NCBI GenBank assembly: GCA_002077065.1
Contig: NAJO01000068.1
Span: 62,001-126,000, forward strand
Length of the DNA: 64,000 nt
Source of the DNA: Cryoendolithus antarcticus
Lineage: Eukaryota; Ascomycota; Dothideomycetes; Cladosporiales; Cladosporiaceae
Reading direction: 5' to 3'
Part shown: positions 1 to 9,312 of the stretch, in pieces
How positions within the stretch are numbered: the stretch's first letter is position 1
How the letters are laid out: every line of letters starts with the position of its first letter
The notes under the pieces: generated by a model
What the model was told of the DNA's origin: nothing
The model's input: the letters and a program-made list of their open reading frames with translations, nothing else
The model's database searches: none
Made by a program: the position numbers and the translations under genes

Positions 1-1017
1 GAGGGCTTCAATATAGCCTGGACCAGGCGTAAGACGACGGCAGTGCGGTGGAAAGTCTGGAATCAGCTTGTCGATCAGAGTCGGGTCCACGACCGATCGC
101 TTCCGCATTAGCTCGATGAAATTATCACGTGCTTTTTTTGAAGACTCGGAGTCCGCCAATTGAGAGCTAAATGCTCTCCAGAAGCTACCCTCTTTCTTCT
201 TGCGATCTTCGAGATACACCGCTGGATCCTCGAAGGACTGCCGCTCTTCTTGCAAGATAGGGATCGGAGTATCCTTTCGATCGGTTGCACCTGATTGAAA
301 TGCACCTGCTATCCATGTCCTGCTTCGTGCATAATGGTCGACATGTGCAGCGACTTTGCGAATCTCGGTCGTAACTTGGATGCCACTCGCGCCGTTGCCA
401 ATAGTGGCAATGCGCTTGCCCGTCGGATCAAAAGCTGGATGCCATCCAGACGAGTGCATCAGAGTATCCTTGGATCGATCGATTCCTGGGTACTCCGGTG
501 GCTTCCACTCGTTGAAGTGGCCAATTGCAGCGAGCAGGAAGTCAAAGTGCTGGGTGCTAGATTCGCCGACTTCCAGTCTCCATTGGGCTACATCGGGCTG
601 CCAGTAAGCGCCCAGCACTTTAGTATCGAAGCGAACTTTGGAATACACGTCGTGTGTCTTTGCTACAGACTTCCAGTACTCCAGGATCTCGGCACCCTGT
701 GCATACTCTTCACTCCATTGAGTGTTGCGAGAGAAGGTGGATTGATACACATGTGCGGGGATGTCACAGCGAACTCCTGGATAGCGGTTCTCGAGCCATG
801 TGCCGCCAACGTCAGAGTTCTTTTCGAAGGTGTGGAGATCGATGCCAGGGACCTTGGCTGGTAGTAGTACACCAGCTGTGATGCCGGTGAGACCAGCGCC
901 GATCACTGCAACACGTAACTTTCGAATCTGATCTATCGGTGCTTCTGTAAGCTTGTAGTCCGTTGGATGGGAATATGACCATTCGTTGTCGTCTGCAGAT
1001 GTGTTCGGTGTCGCCAG
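1..1017 (-). CDS. Baeyer-Villiger-type FAD monooxygenase, N-terminal part (runs off left edge)
   Basis: The minus strand is open without introns from the left edge to about 1017 and encodes roughly 340 residues of a flavin-containing Baeyer-Villiger monooxygenase, an NADPH/O2-dependent enzyme that inserts oxygen next to a ketone. Near the N-terminus is the FAD-binding glycine motif VIGAGLTG, followed by FEKNSDVGGTW. Further on are the family fingerprint AAIGHFNEWKPPEYPG (G-x-x-x-H-x-x-x-W-P) and a second nucleotide-binding motif, TIGNGASGIQV. The first residues of the conserved part read WSYSHPTDYKLTEAP, as in fungal relatives, so the true start should lie only about 10-25 codons upstream. 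No in-frame ATG is present there. The frame stays open to a stop near 1233, inside the neighbouring opposite-strand gene. The start is therefore unresolved: lost, in an undetected upstream exon, or destroyed by rearrangement. The C-terminal part lies outside the window. The substrate cannot be inferred. Confidence 0.8.
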   Translation of the reverse strand, partial: MATPNTSADDNEWSYSHPTDYKLTEAPIDQIRKLRVAVIGAGLTGITAGVLLPAKVPGIDLHTFEKNSDVGGTWLENRYPGVRCDIPAHVYQSTFSRNTQWSEEYAQGAEILEYWKSVAKTHDVYSKVRFDTKVLGAYWQPDVAQWRLEVGESSTQHFDFLLAAIGHFNEWKPPEYPGIDRSKDTLMHSSGWHPAFDPTGKRIATIGNGASGIQVTTEIRKVAAHVDHYARSRTWIAGAFQSGATDRKDTPIPILQEERQSFEDPAVYLEDRKKKEGSFWRAFSSQLADSESSKKARDNFIELMRKRSVVDPTLIDKLIPDFPPHCRRLTPGPGYIEAL

Positions 1018-1719
1018 ATGATGAGCTTTCGCCGTCTTGCTAAAGAAGCAGGTCGCGACGCGCAATCCATCAAGTTCTTCTCCACATTTACTCCGTTCAT
1101 TGGTCGCACGGACGAAGATGCCCACGAGAAATACAACAAGGCGAAGAAGTACGCTTCCACGATCGGCGGGCTCGTATTGGCTTCCGGCTGGACAGGCATA
1201 GACTTCTCTCAGATCCCGATAGACCAGCCGATCTCAGAGGCAGATTCGAAGACTGCGAACAAAATCGTGTCGATTCTATCGAACATTACCACCACGAGCG
1301 AAGAAACACCTGTCTGGACTCCTCGTGTAGTGGCCGAGAAGGCGTCACTTGGCGGCCTTGGACCATTGGCGATCGGCTCACCTGTCACGGTGGCGGACGA
1401 AATGGAACGATGGATGCGAGAGGCGGATCTTGATGGGTTCAATGTCGCTTATGTGACAACACCAGGGACATTCGAGGACGTCGTTGAGTTGCTAGTGCCC
1501 GAGCTTAGGTGTAGAGGTCTTTACAAGAAAAGCAAAGAGGGTCTGACGGCACGAGAGAGGATTTACGGAGCGGGACAGAAAAGACTTCGGGATGATCACT
1601 TCGGGAGTACCTTCGCCTACAAGGAGGATGAGATCATCGCCGGCGTGAATCATATCAATGGGATTGAAGCTGATGCATCCTCAGACCATCAAGATCCAAT
1701 CAGTATGCAGCTGGGTTGA
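1018..1719 (+). pseudogene. NtaA/DszA-type FMN-dependent monooxygenase, C-terminal half only
   Basis: This 233-codon frame matches only the second half of the luciferase-like NtaA/SnaA/DszA monooxygenases (about 450 residues), which use reduced flavin to oxidise nitrilotriacetate or sulfur compounds. Visible family features are the segment LAKEAGRDAQSIKFF, then GLVLASGWTGIDFSQIP, the stretch ending GPLAIGSPVTVADEMERW, and ADLDGFNVAYVTTPGTFEDVVELLVPEL near the barrel's end. The N-terminal TIM-barrel half that binds flavin is absent. Upstream sequence in this frame hits a stop near 976, and that DNA is occupied by the opposite-strand Baeyer-Villiger gene. The Met-Met at 1018 coincides with the point where family similarity begins. 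The remaining frame has no internal stops, so truncation may be recent, or a distant 5' exon may have been missed. I regard it as a truncated remnant. Confidence 0.6.
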
Positions 1720-2446
1720 TCCAGCTTCTGTGCGACGTCAATTACAGCAACACGCGCCATGTATCACGACGACTGTGCTGCAGCCCAGATGTGTGCGGGT
1801 CCGACGCCTGGCCACTTCGGCTCTCCGATAGTGCGAACCAAGGGCAATGCTACCACCGACTTGGCTGGAACAGTCGTACGTCGCAATGATGTGCCCTGGC
1901 GCAGCGAAAGGTTTGCCGAATTCCGAGAGGGCTGTAAGATGCACATGGTGCAGTTTTGCCGCGGCACGGAATGCTGTCACCTCGCTCCAGTAAGGTAGCT
2001 TCATGTAATGATGCATGACAGGCACCGTGGGCTTGGGGAGCGCAGGGACGCATCCCAAGATCTCAAGAGAGCCCGATCCCGTATATCTTCTCCCTCATCT
2101 CGATGAGATCAGGACGGCGACGGCTTGTGATTACAGCCAAGTAACAAGGCAGTCGAATGGTCAATGGTTACTACGAGATACATAAAAGGCAGATCCCTTA
2201 ACCCACGGGACTTTGAACTCCGAAAGGGCCCACCGAGACACCATCGCTGCAATGAAATTCCCGATCATCTTCCCTGATCGCCCGTGGTCCCCAAATGGAC
2301 CTCATCTGTCAACGCCATGTAACAAGACCCAGAGATGCTTCTCCCCTGCGCAAGATAGACCGCCAGTAATGCCTTATACTGATCGTCCCATGCCCAATGC
2401 TGAACACATGAATGCCTTTTGGCCATCACCAGGCCAGCTCAGTTTA
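1720..2446. other. Intergenic, no supportable gene
   Basis: About 730 bases between the flavin monooxygenase remnant and the 3' end of the SLN1-type kinase gene. Short open frames exist on both strands, the longest on the minus strand at 1738-2058, but none shows a recognisable domain, signal peptide or plausible splice partner. Part of the right side is expected to be the kinase 3' UTR. Confidence 0.6.
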
Positions 2447-5400
2447 TCATTTCGAATGCGGACTCACAGCCCTCTCCGCCTCCGCACTCCTTCTTGGCGT
2501 TGTGCTCACAACAGGAGCCTTCGCCTTGCCATTGGCCTTCCCAGTGCTCACCGGCTGAATCTCCGGCGGCGGTCCACCATTGACCATCACAATAGTAGTA
2601 TTCGCCCCAACGTTGACACCATTGACGGCACCAGGCGGCATTACATCTTCGCCCTCTTCCTCGGGTATCGGAGCGCAGTACTCCTTAAGCACCTTCTTCA
2701 GCTGCGGCCGCCGAATCGGCTTGGAGAGGAAGTAATTCATGCCACTGTCAAGGCAGTCTTTGATATTGCTTTCTTCGCTGAAGGCGGTGAGCGCTACGAT
2801 TGGTGCCTGGTAGCCGATCTCACGGATGAGGCGAGTCGATTGCAAGCCGTCGACGTTTGGCATCTGGACGTCCATGAAGATGAGGTTGAACGGCTGGCTG
2901 GTGGGTAGCATCGAGTCCTTGACTTTATCAAGCGCTTCCTGACCGTCCTTCGCGACTGTAACATCGTAGATGTCCTCGAGCTTCAGCATGCGTAGGACAA
3001 CTTCTTGGTTCGTCTTGTTGTCTTCTGCTACAAGCACGCGGATTCTTCCACCGCGAGTGGCTTCGGCAGTTATTTTCTCCATGGCTGCAGGCTGTGCACC
3101 AGGCGACTCGAGTGGTTGTGAAGCAGCAAAGAAGGGTTGTGAAAGGCCAACGAGACGCGGTTGCGGATCATTGGTCATTGTGGGCGTCGCCGCACCAGAT
3201 GCTGCGTTGGGATTCGGAGAGGGGAGACCTAATTGGTCGTCCAGATGTCGCGAGTGACGTGCTGGCGTATGGCTTGAGGGATCATTGTCTGCACCCGTTG
3301 CAAACGACAGAGCCGTGCGGTCGTGCAACTCAATGCTCGAGCTAGCCGTGGAGTCTGCTCGAGACTGTAGGTGTTTCAGCGGGATCTTCATGATAAAGGT
3401 ACTGCCGACGCCGACCGTAGATTGAACCCCGACAGAACCACGCATAAGACCGGCGAGCTGGGTGCAGATGCTAAGACCAAGGCCAGTGCCACCGTACTTC
3501 TTGTTCAGCCCAAGCTGAGCCTGATAAAAGGGATCAAAGATGCGTTGTTGTTCATCGTCCGCAATGCCAGGGCCCGTATCTTCGACCTCGAACTCGAAGG
3601 AGAGGTATTTACCCGGCGGCGGTGAGGGGTTGCGCTCGTGTATCATGGCGAACGGTCTGTCCTTGTGCGATTGAGGACCATTGTCGGGTCTAGCGAGAGA
3701 CGAAGCGCCCCCTGAGCCCTTGCCTCCACTTCTAGTCGAGTGCTGTTTGCTGTGCTGCTTTGATGATACTCGTGACTGCTTACTTTGGAACGAGCTTTTC
3801 CGAGAGCCCATATCGGGTAAGTCTGGTAAACACCGAATCTTCAATGTGACCTTACCACCTGGAGGCGTAAACTTGAGCGAGTTCGACACTAGATTGATCA
3901 CCACCTGCAGTATTCGATGGGTATCGCCATACAGGATCATGTCCTTGATGCGGCCGGTGCCGGGTGGGCCCCACTCCGAACACTCCTGAACCTGAACACC
4001 CTCGTCACCACTGGGCACGCCCTGGAACTCAACTCGAAGGTCAATTTGGCCCTCTTTGGCCTGCTTGTCAAAGATGGCAAGTACTTGTGATGAGATGTCT
4101 CTCAGCCTGAACTCCTTCTCGTCTAAGCTCAGATGTTGTCCCACCTGGTTCTTGCTGAAGGTCAAAAGATCAGTGAGAAGATTCAACAACAGGTCCCCGC
4201 TCTTGTAAATTATCCCCAAAGACCGCTTCAAACGTTGCGGATCATCTTCCTGCATGCAAACAGCGCACATGCCTAGGATACCGTTCAGAGGCGTCTTCAA
4301 TTCGTGCGATATGTTTGCGATGAAAAGGGTCTTGCTCTCGTTCGCCACTTCAGCAGCTTTCTTGCTCAGCTCCAGCTCAGCTGTACGCTGTTGTACTCGC
4401 TCCTCCAACCTTTCGTACTGCATCATAAGCTCATCACTCATCTCATTGAAGGTCGACGTCAAGTCTGTCAATTCGTCCTTAACGATCACCTTCCGTTCCT
4501 TCACTTTTCCGGGAATTCGGAATTGCTTCCTTCGTCGTGCCTCGCGACGTGCTTCTCGGTCCAGACGACGTTTCTCGGTCCACTTTGTCACCGGATTCCA
4601 GCCCTCCTTACGGGCTGCAGCAGTGGACGCTGCGGTGAGATCGCCGCCATCATTGTGGTCGTCAGCCCCGTCGTGGTCGAGATAAGACCCGAAAGAGTCG
4701 AAACTCGAGCGACTGGGATGCGAATTGGGTGGCTCGACGGACTTTCGAGTGGCTTCTCGTAGCCTGCGGATCGGCAGCACGGCAAAGTGAGCTAGAGGGA
4801 ACGCAAGGAGAGCCAAAAAGCCAGCAGTCGCGAAGACACATCCGATAATTACATTGCGTAGATGGCGGATCGGCTGCCATACTTCACTCTTGTCTTGTTC
4901 CACAAGCACGACCCAGTCCACAAAGTTGATTTGTGGAATCGCATAGCCGACTGACACGGTGTCGCCATCCTCGTTGCGAGTCGAGAGCGTAGAACCGGAG
5001 GATCCGTCTCCCGAAGCGTTCGTTGCGAGGGCCTCCTGAATGGCCGGGTACTGTGATGCACTGAATGCCGCATTCGGTGTACCGTAGACATGGTCTGGAT
5101 GTCGCTCCTTGTCCCCACTTGGTAAGGGGAGCACGTATCGGACCTCGGGATCAGGTTTCGTATCGCTGCTACTCGGTCTCACGGATGCACGAGAAAAGCT
5201 ATTGGTAGTGTTTGCAGGTCCCAATAGCAGCGTCTGTCCTGTCTCGCCCAGTCCGTCAGTATTTGACAATACGAATGAGATTAATTTAGCGTCCATCAGT
5301 ACAGTCAACCAGCCCAGTACATCAGCTGCAGAGGTATTGTTAATGACCGGCATTGTCAGCGAGACCAGGGATAGCGAATCGTCCACGACCCAGGGTCCAA

Positions 5401-6010
5401 GGAACAGGTCGGGGTTGTCGGCGCTCAAGATTCGACCATTGTAGCCTGCTTGATAGCCGTTGGACGACGAGTTGCCTAAGTACGTCAAGTTTGGGTACAG
5501 CTCTGGTGGATATCCAAGTCCGCTACTGTCTCCAAGGTGTACCTGAGCCCCTTCTGAATCCTTCAAAGGCAGCTCAAGCGTATTGTTGAAGTCTGCGCTC
5601 GTCACATTCAGTAGCGACCAGGGACCGGCAGGGCCAGTTGGGTCTCTCGGATACACCTGAGTCTGCAACAACAGCGACTGACCCAGGGACCCACCGCCAC
5701 TGATAGCAGCTGCCATGTCCGCCTGCGCTCTCACCCAATTCGCCGCGGTATTGTTGCCCTGGTAGTAGCGCATGAGTGCCGACTGTATCAACACACGCGA
5801 GGTCACGAAATTAGCGGAAGTCTGCATGATGTTGAGATTCGATGACAGCTGCGCAGCCTTGAGGGACGCGGTGAGTGTCAGCCGCTCTGACCGCTGGCTG
5901 AGGACAAAGGAGTGGTTGGTGATCCATGTCGCGACCGAGATGACCATGAGCGAGATGAGGGCGGACAGGAGAATCAGCAGCGCGAGCTGCTCTCGAATGG
6001 GTATCCGCAT
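2447..6010 (-). CDS. SLN1: SLN1-type hybrid histidine kinase (osmosensor, group VI)
   Basis: Single-exon gene for a 1187-residue membrane-bound hybrid histidine kinase. By homology to yeast Sln1 it feeds a YPD1-SSK1 phosphorelay controlling the HOG MAP kinase pathway under osmotic stress. I start it at the ATG at 6010 because the protein then begins MRIPIREQLALL, the conserved start in fungal Sln1 proteins; an in-frame ATG 28 codons upstream (6094) exists. Order of parts: TM1 at residues 13-30; a long N-glycosylatable extracellular sensor; TM2 near 385-412; a HAMP-like linker; a basic coiled coil; HisKA with phospho-accepting His569 in ANISHELKTP; HATPase with GTGLGLSICTQLAG; and a C-terminal receiver (about 989-1115) with DN, the phospho-acceptor Asp1047 in FMDVQMP, and SKP lysine. 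All key catalytic residues are present. A Ser/Lys-rich disordered insert sits inside the ATPase domain, and the tail after the receiver is low complexity. Confidence 0.92.
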   Translation of the reverse strand: MRIPIREQLALLILLSALISLMVISVATWITNHSFVLSQRSERLTLTASLKAAQLSSNLNIMQTSANFVTSRVLIQSALMRYYQGNNTAANWVRAQADMAAAISGGGSLGQSLLLQTQVYPRDPTGPAGPWSLLNVTSADFNNTLELPLKDSEGAQVHLGDSSGLGYPPELYPNLTYLGNSSSNGYQAGYNGRILSADNPDLFLGPWVVDDSLSLVSLTMPVINNTSAADVLGWLTVLMDAKLISFVLSNTDGLGETGQTLLLGPANTTNSFSRASVRPSSSDTKPDPEVRYVLPLPSGDKERHPDHVYGTPNAAFSASQYPAIQEALATNASGDGSSGSTLSTRNEDGDTVSVGYAIPQINFVDWVVLVEQDKSEVWQPIRHLRNVIIGCVFATAGFLALLAFPLAHFAVLPIRRLREATRKSVEPPNSHPSRSSFDSFGSYLDHDGADDHNDGGDLTAASTAAARKEGWNPVTKWTEKRRLDREARREARRRKQFRIPGKVKERKVIVKDELTDLTSTFNEMSDELMMQYERLEERVQQRTAELELSKKAAEVANESKTLFIANISHELKTPLNGILGMCAVCMQEDDPQRLKRSLGIIYKSGDLLLNLLTDLLTFSKNQVGQHLSLDEKEFRLRDISSQVLAIFDKQAKEGQIDLRVEFQGVPSGDEGVQVQECSEWGPPGTGRIKDMILYGDTHRILQVVINLVSNSLKFTPPGGKVTLKIRCLPDLPDMGSRKSSFQSKQSRVSSKQHSKQHSTRSGGKGSGGASSLARPDNGPQSHKDRPFAMIHERNPSPPPGKYLSFEFEVEDTGPGIADDEQQRIFDPFYQAQLGLNKKYGGTGLGLSICTQLAGLMRGSVGVQSTVGVGSTFIMKIPLKHLQSRADSTASSSIELHDRTALSFATGADNDPSSHTPARHSRHLDDQLGLPSPNPNAASGAATPTMTNDPQPRLVGLSQPFFAASQPLESPGAQPAAMEKITAEATRGGRIRVLVAEDNKTNQEVVLRMLKLEDIYDVTVAKDGQEALDKVKDSMLPTSQPFNLIFMDVQMPNVDGLQSTRLIREIGYQAPIVALTAFSEESNIKDCLDSGMNYFLSKPIRRPQLKKVLKEYCAPIPEEEGEDVMPPGAVNGVNVGANTTIVMVNGGPPPEIQPVSTGKANGKAKAPVVSTTPRRSAEAERAVSPHSK

Positions 6011-6878
6011 CGTGGGGTGGCGTGCTTGAGCCTGGGCAGCACTTTCCTTCGCAGGAAGTAAAAACTCCACAAGCTTATTCCGACGTCGTCGCAACCCGTG
6101 TGTCTATAGCTTCGCCTTCTCCGCGTTGACTCCAGTACCAGCTTTCCTTCCTGGCACCCAGCCGAGATGGCCGCGCGCAGAGCTTGATCTCGTCTTGAAT
6201 TCGTGGTTCCCATATCAAGTCGTGCAAATTCAGAAGCTCTTGAAATACATTCAATAACACGTCCAATACAGTGAAGTCGCCAATCCAAGCGCGCCCGGAC
6301 TCCTGGAATGAGTATCGTAAGCTGTAGCAAGAGCAATCTGGTCGTCGCGCGGATTTCGCTCCAGCGGTACCTCGTAGTCGGCAGCTAGGTGATGCCGGTA
6401 ATGAACGTCAAGAAGCCGAATAGTACTTTAAGTAAGGAACCGCGAGCGTGTAATACCCATTGACAACACCTTCAACGCAAGAACCCTCTGTTATCCGCAG
6501 CCTCGATGCCCATGGGACCGTGCGGATCAGCCCATACGGGAGGTGACAGGTTCTCGGCTAGAATGCCCAAACCGCCCGGCTGCAATTCGACCCGTGCAGG
6601 GCCGATCGGCGCGATGGCAATGCTGTGATCAACGGAACCGTCACGATGCGAGAACACAAGCAACGAGGTTTGCGACGCTCGTGCAAGTGACAGCCGTTGT
6701 GGTTCCACCCCTCTCGTCTGATATTGGATTTTGTATGGGCATTTGAGTTCGAACTACCCCAAAATGCCATGCATTCGGATAGGCAAGCCGGTGACGCGAG
6801 AAACGTGGAGCTTATTAGCGTGGTCGCCTGTATATGTGCCAAGATTAAGGTATCGACATTCGCTTGCAATATCTATTA
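6011..6878. other. Intergenic: SLN1 upstream region and 3' flank of the DUF155 gene
   Basis: About 870 bases. Both flanking genes are on the minus strand, so this should hold the promoter and leader of the SLN1-type kinase (right of 6010) and the 3' UTR of the DUF155 gene. Only shadow-like short frames are present; several short minus-strand frames with start codons overlap the probable kinase leader. No RNA gene or repeat was recognised. Confidence 0.6.
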
Positions 6879-8878
6879 TCACAAGCTTCTTACGCTCCTG
6901 ATGACCATCCTCGCCAAGCCCGTCGAGAATCCCACCGGCACATCGCCCATCCCCATCCCAAACACCGTCCCTCCCGCCCCCTCCTTCCCAGCACCACCAG
7001 CACCACCACTCTTCACTAAGATAGCAAAGCGCAACAACACCTCCGTGCAAGTGACCAAGATACTAACCAAAATGAGCACGATGATAATCCACGTGATGCG
7101 CGTCATCTTTACATCCGCGATGGAGTCCGAGAGGATCTCGGCGAGGTCTAAGAAGACTTTGCAGCGCTCGTTGAGGACTTGGATGCGAGGTTTGATTTCG
7201 AGGTATTCGCGGACGGCGAGGTAGAGGGGGTGTAGGGTGGGCTCGGAGTCCCAGAAGAAGTTGGGGACGTCGAGCATGTTTGAGGCTGTGTATTTGTTAG
7301 CGACACGCTCAATGGTCAGTTGACGACGTGGCACTTACAGAGATTCACATCTACCCTTCCTTCAAACAATCGGCCAACGAGTCCCACAACCTCCTTCCGA
7401 TTCATGCCGAGACGGCCTTGCAGTGCAAGCTGACGAGGGACGTACTGTGCCTCGCTCATCGTCCGCTGCATACGCTCTTCGAAGAACGAGAGCTTCGTAC
7501 TCTGACCAATTGCGTGAGACATGGCTAGCTTGATCATGTGATCGCTCGTCCGCAGCGTGATCATGTCGTTGTAGATCCTCGGCTTTGGTATTGAAGGTGT
7601 GTACTGGAAGTGGAACTCCTCTGTCTCGAACTCGGACTCATCGAGAGGTCGTGTAAGCAGGGGTAGTTGCGTCGGTATAGGCGTCTGCGTAAAGGGCGAT
7701 TTGTGTGATGACTTTGATGGGGCGGAAGAAAAGGTAAGATCTGCGAGCAGGTCCTTTTCCTGGTGAAGCGTGAAATTCCACAGTACTGCAACGCCGTAGC
7801 TGAAGATGTATGCTTCAGCCACTGTAGATGCAGTAGGTGAGACGAGGTTATGAGGTGAAGGGAAAGGTGACTCGACGCTGTGAGTGCTATGTTCACTTTC
7901 ACGCCGCGTAGGCCCGTTAGGCATCTCGGACTCTGAGTGCTCATGGGGTGCATTGTCTTGGAGATGCGGCGGATCGTTGTTGTCGGGGTAGTGATGTCCA
8001 TCTTCCTCACGTTGCTGGGGTATCTCGGTCATCTCCTCCTGCGCGATCGGTGCAGCATGCGTCCCGTCGTTCCCGACGACCGAATACTCGCTGCTCTCAT
8101 CTCGCCATCCATCGCGATACTCCCTCCTCTCATTTGCCTCGATCTGCTCGTCTAGCACGCTGCGTCCGCCCGGGTTCTTCACCACCGGACTGCTCCTCAC
8201 TCTGTGTCCGTCACTCCCGCCGAGCAGTGGCAGTTGGTAGACACAGTACAGGCAGTCATCGTACAGCTTCGTCTTCGCGCCATGGTGATCTCGCACAAAT
8301 GTCGCCATAGCCCGCAGCTTGTAGCTTTGCGCCGTGCAGTAAGCTGTCACCCTCGCAAGCTCCGGGTCCGCTATCCTCTGAGCCTTAGGCTTCCTCTCCG
8401 CATCACTCTTACCGCCTTTACCTGACCGCCTTCTCTTGACCTCCTCATCATCAGGCGGCTTCGCGCTCTCGTCCTCCTCATCTCCTTCTTCATCATCACT
8501 CTCGTGGTCCGCTTCCGGTAGCAGTACCAACTTCTCGCTGACCTTGCTACTCCGACTCGGAATATGCGCCGCTCCCATTGGTACACCGCGGGGAGTGAAG
8601 TTGGGTTCTTTGCCTAGCCTAGGGTTCGCTGGGTGTCTGCCGGAAGGTGTTCGATTACTGACCGCAGGACGAGGACCCGGTGCTGCCCGCGGTTGGGCGG
8701 AAGGTATGTCGGAGGAATAGGCGAGGACATGGTCGACAGAGATCACCCTGGTGTCTCTGCGCGCCGCGCCTGGGCGATTGATGGCTGACTGGGGAGGTCG
8801 AGGTTTGTCGCGGGCGTCTGTGACAAGCACGGTAGGACCGCCGCGCTTGGGCGGACCGCGAGGGGCGGCGATAGACAT
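6879..8878 (-). CDS. DUF155 family protein (RMD1/RMD8-like)
   Basis: Two exons, 7339-8878 and 6879-7285, separated by a 53-bp intron (GTAAGT...CTGAC...ACAG, minus sense) that joins the frame as DVNLSSNMLDVPNFFW; 648 residues. The start at 8878 gives MSIAAPRGPPKRGG; an upstream in-frame ATG at 8983 is less likely. The first ~170 residues are disordered with an acidic/basic stretch. The DUF155 domain follows: AYCTAQSYKLRAMATF, then AEAYIFSYGVAVLWNF, then the helical part EERMQRTMSEAQYVP and the FFWDSEPTLHPLYL motif. A single C-terminal membrane span (ITWIIIVLILVSILVTC) and a Gly-rich tail close it. Family members include yeast Rmd1, Rmd8 and the mitochondrial Mrx10. A non-conserved acidic insert splits the domain here. 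Whether it corresponds to Rmd1 or Rmd8, and its location (no clear mitochondrial presequence), cannot be settled from sequence alone. Confidence 0.86.
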
Positions 8879-9312
8879 TATGTATCGGAGATATGGAGAA
8901 GGAATTGAGCTGGGAGGGGAGATGTTGATTGTATCGGAGGTATTCTGTAGCCGGTATCTGGAGCTATGACCTTTGAACGTCACCTCAGTTCATGTACAAT
9001 GCGGGCGCTCCCGGACAACGGTCATGCAGCTGACGCCATATTAGCTATCATGGGAACCTGTGCTTGTACTTGATGCAACTGAAAAACGCTGGATCAGTGA
9101 TCAAGCGGGCACGTGGTCCAATGGCACAATGTTCTATATGCATCAGGTTCGAAGTCGCGAGGTGTGCCTCGTTCCTTCCTGGTTTGCGGTCGCCACAAGG
9201 TGAACTTCACCTCTCGGGATTCCGTGTTCATTATCATTTTGACAAGATATTCCGGTGAGAAAGCTGTGATCAGGCATGAGCAGAGCGCTGCGGCGGCCGG
9301 CCTACCATCATC
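8879..9312. promoter_or_regulatory. Shared divergent upstream region
   Basis: 434 bases between two diverging genes (DUF155 gene to the left, Artemis-like nuclease to the right), so promoters for both must lie here. A stretch at about 9107-9170 resembles RNA polymerase III A- and B-box sequences but does not fold into a tRNA. No other motif is claimed. Confidence 0.5.

Noticed and set aside
1738..2058. Minus-strand 106-codon frame with overlapping frames that read like pieces of an enzyme
   Set aside because: No family could be recognised; the pieces do not join through plausible splice sites or a clear frameshift.
2213..2908. Plus-strand 231-codon frame
   Set aside because: Mostly antisense to the receiver domain of the SLN1-type kinase, whose coding evidence is far stronger.
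9107..9170. tRNA-like stretch with A-box (tggtccaatgg), B-box-like ggttcgaagtc and pairable ends gggcacg/tgtgcct
   Set aside because: Too short by about ten bases; the D, anticodon and T stems do not pair. At best a decayed tRNA or chance match.
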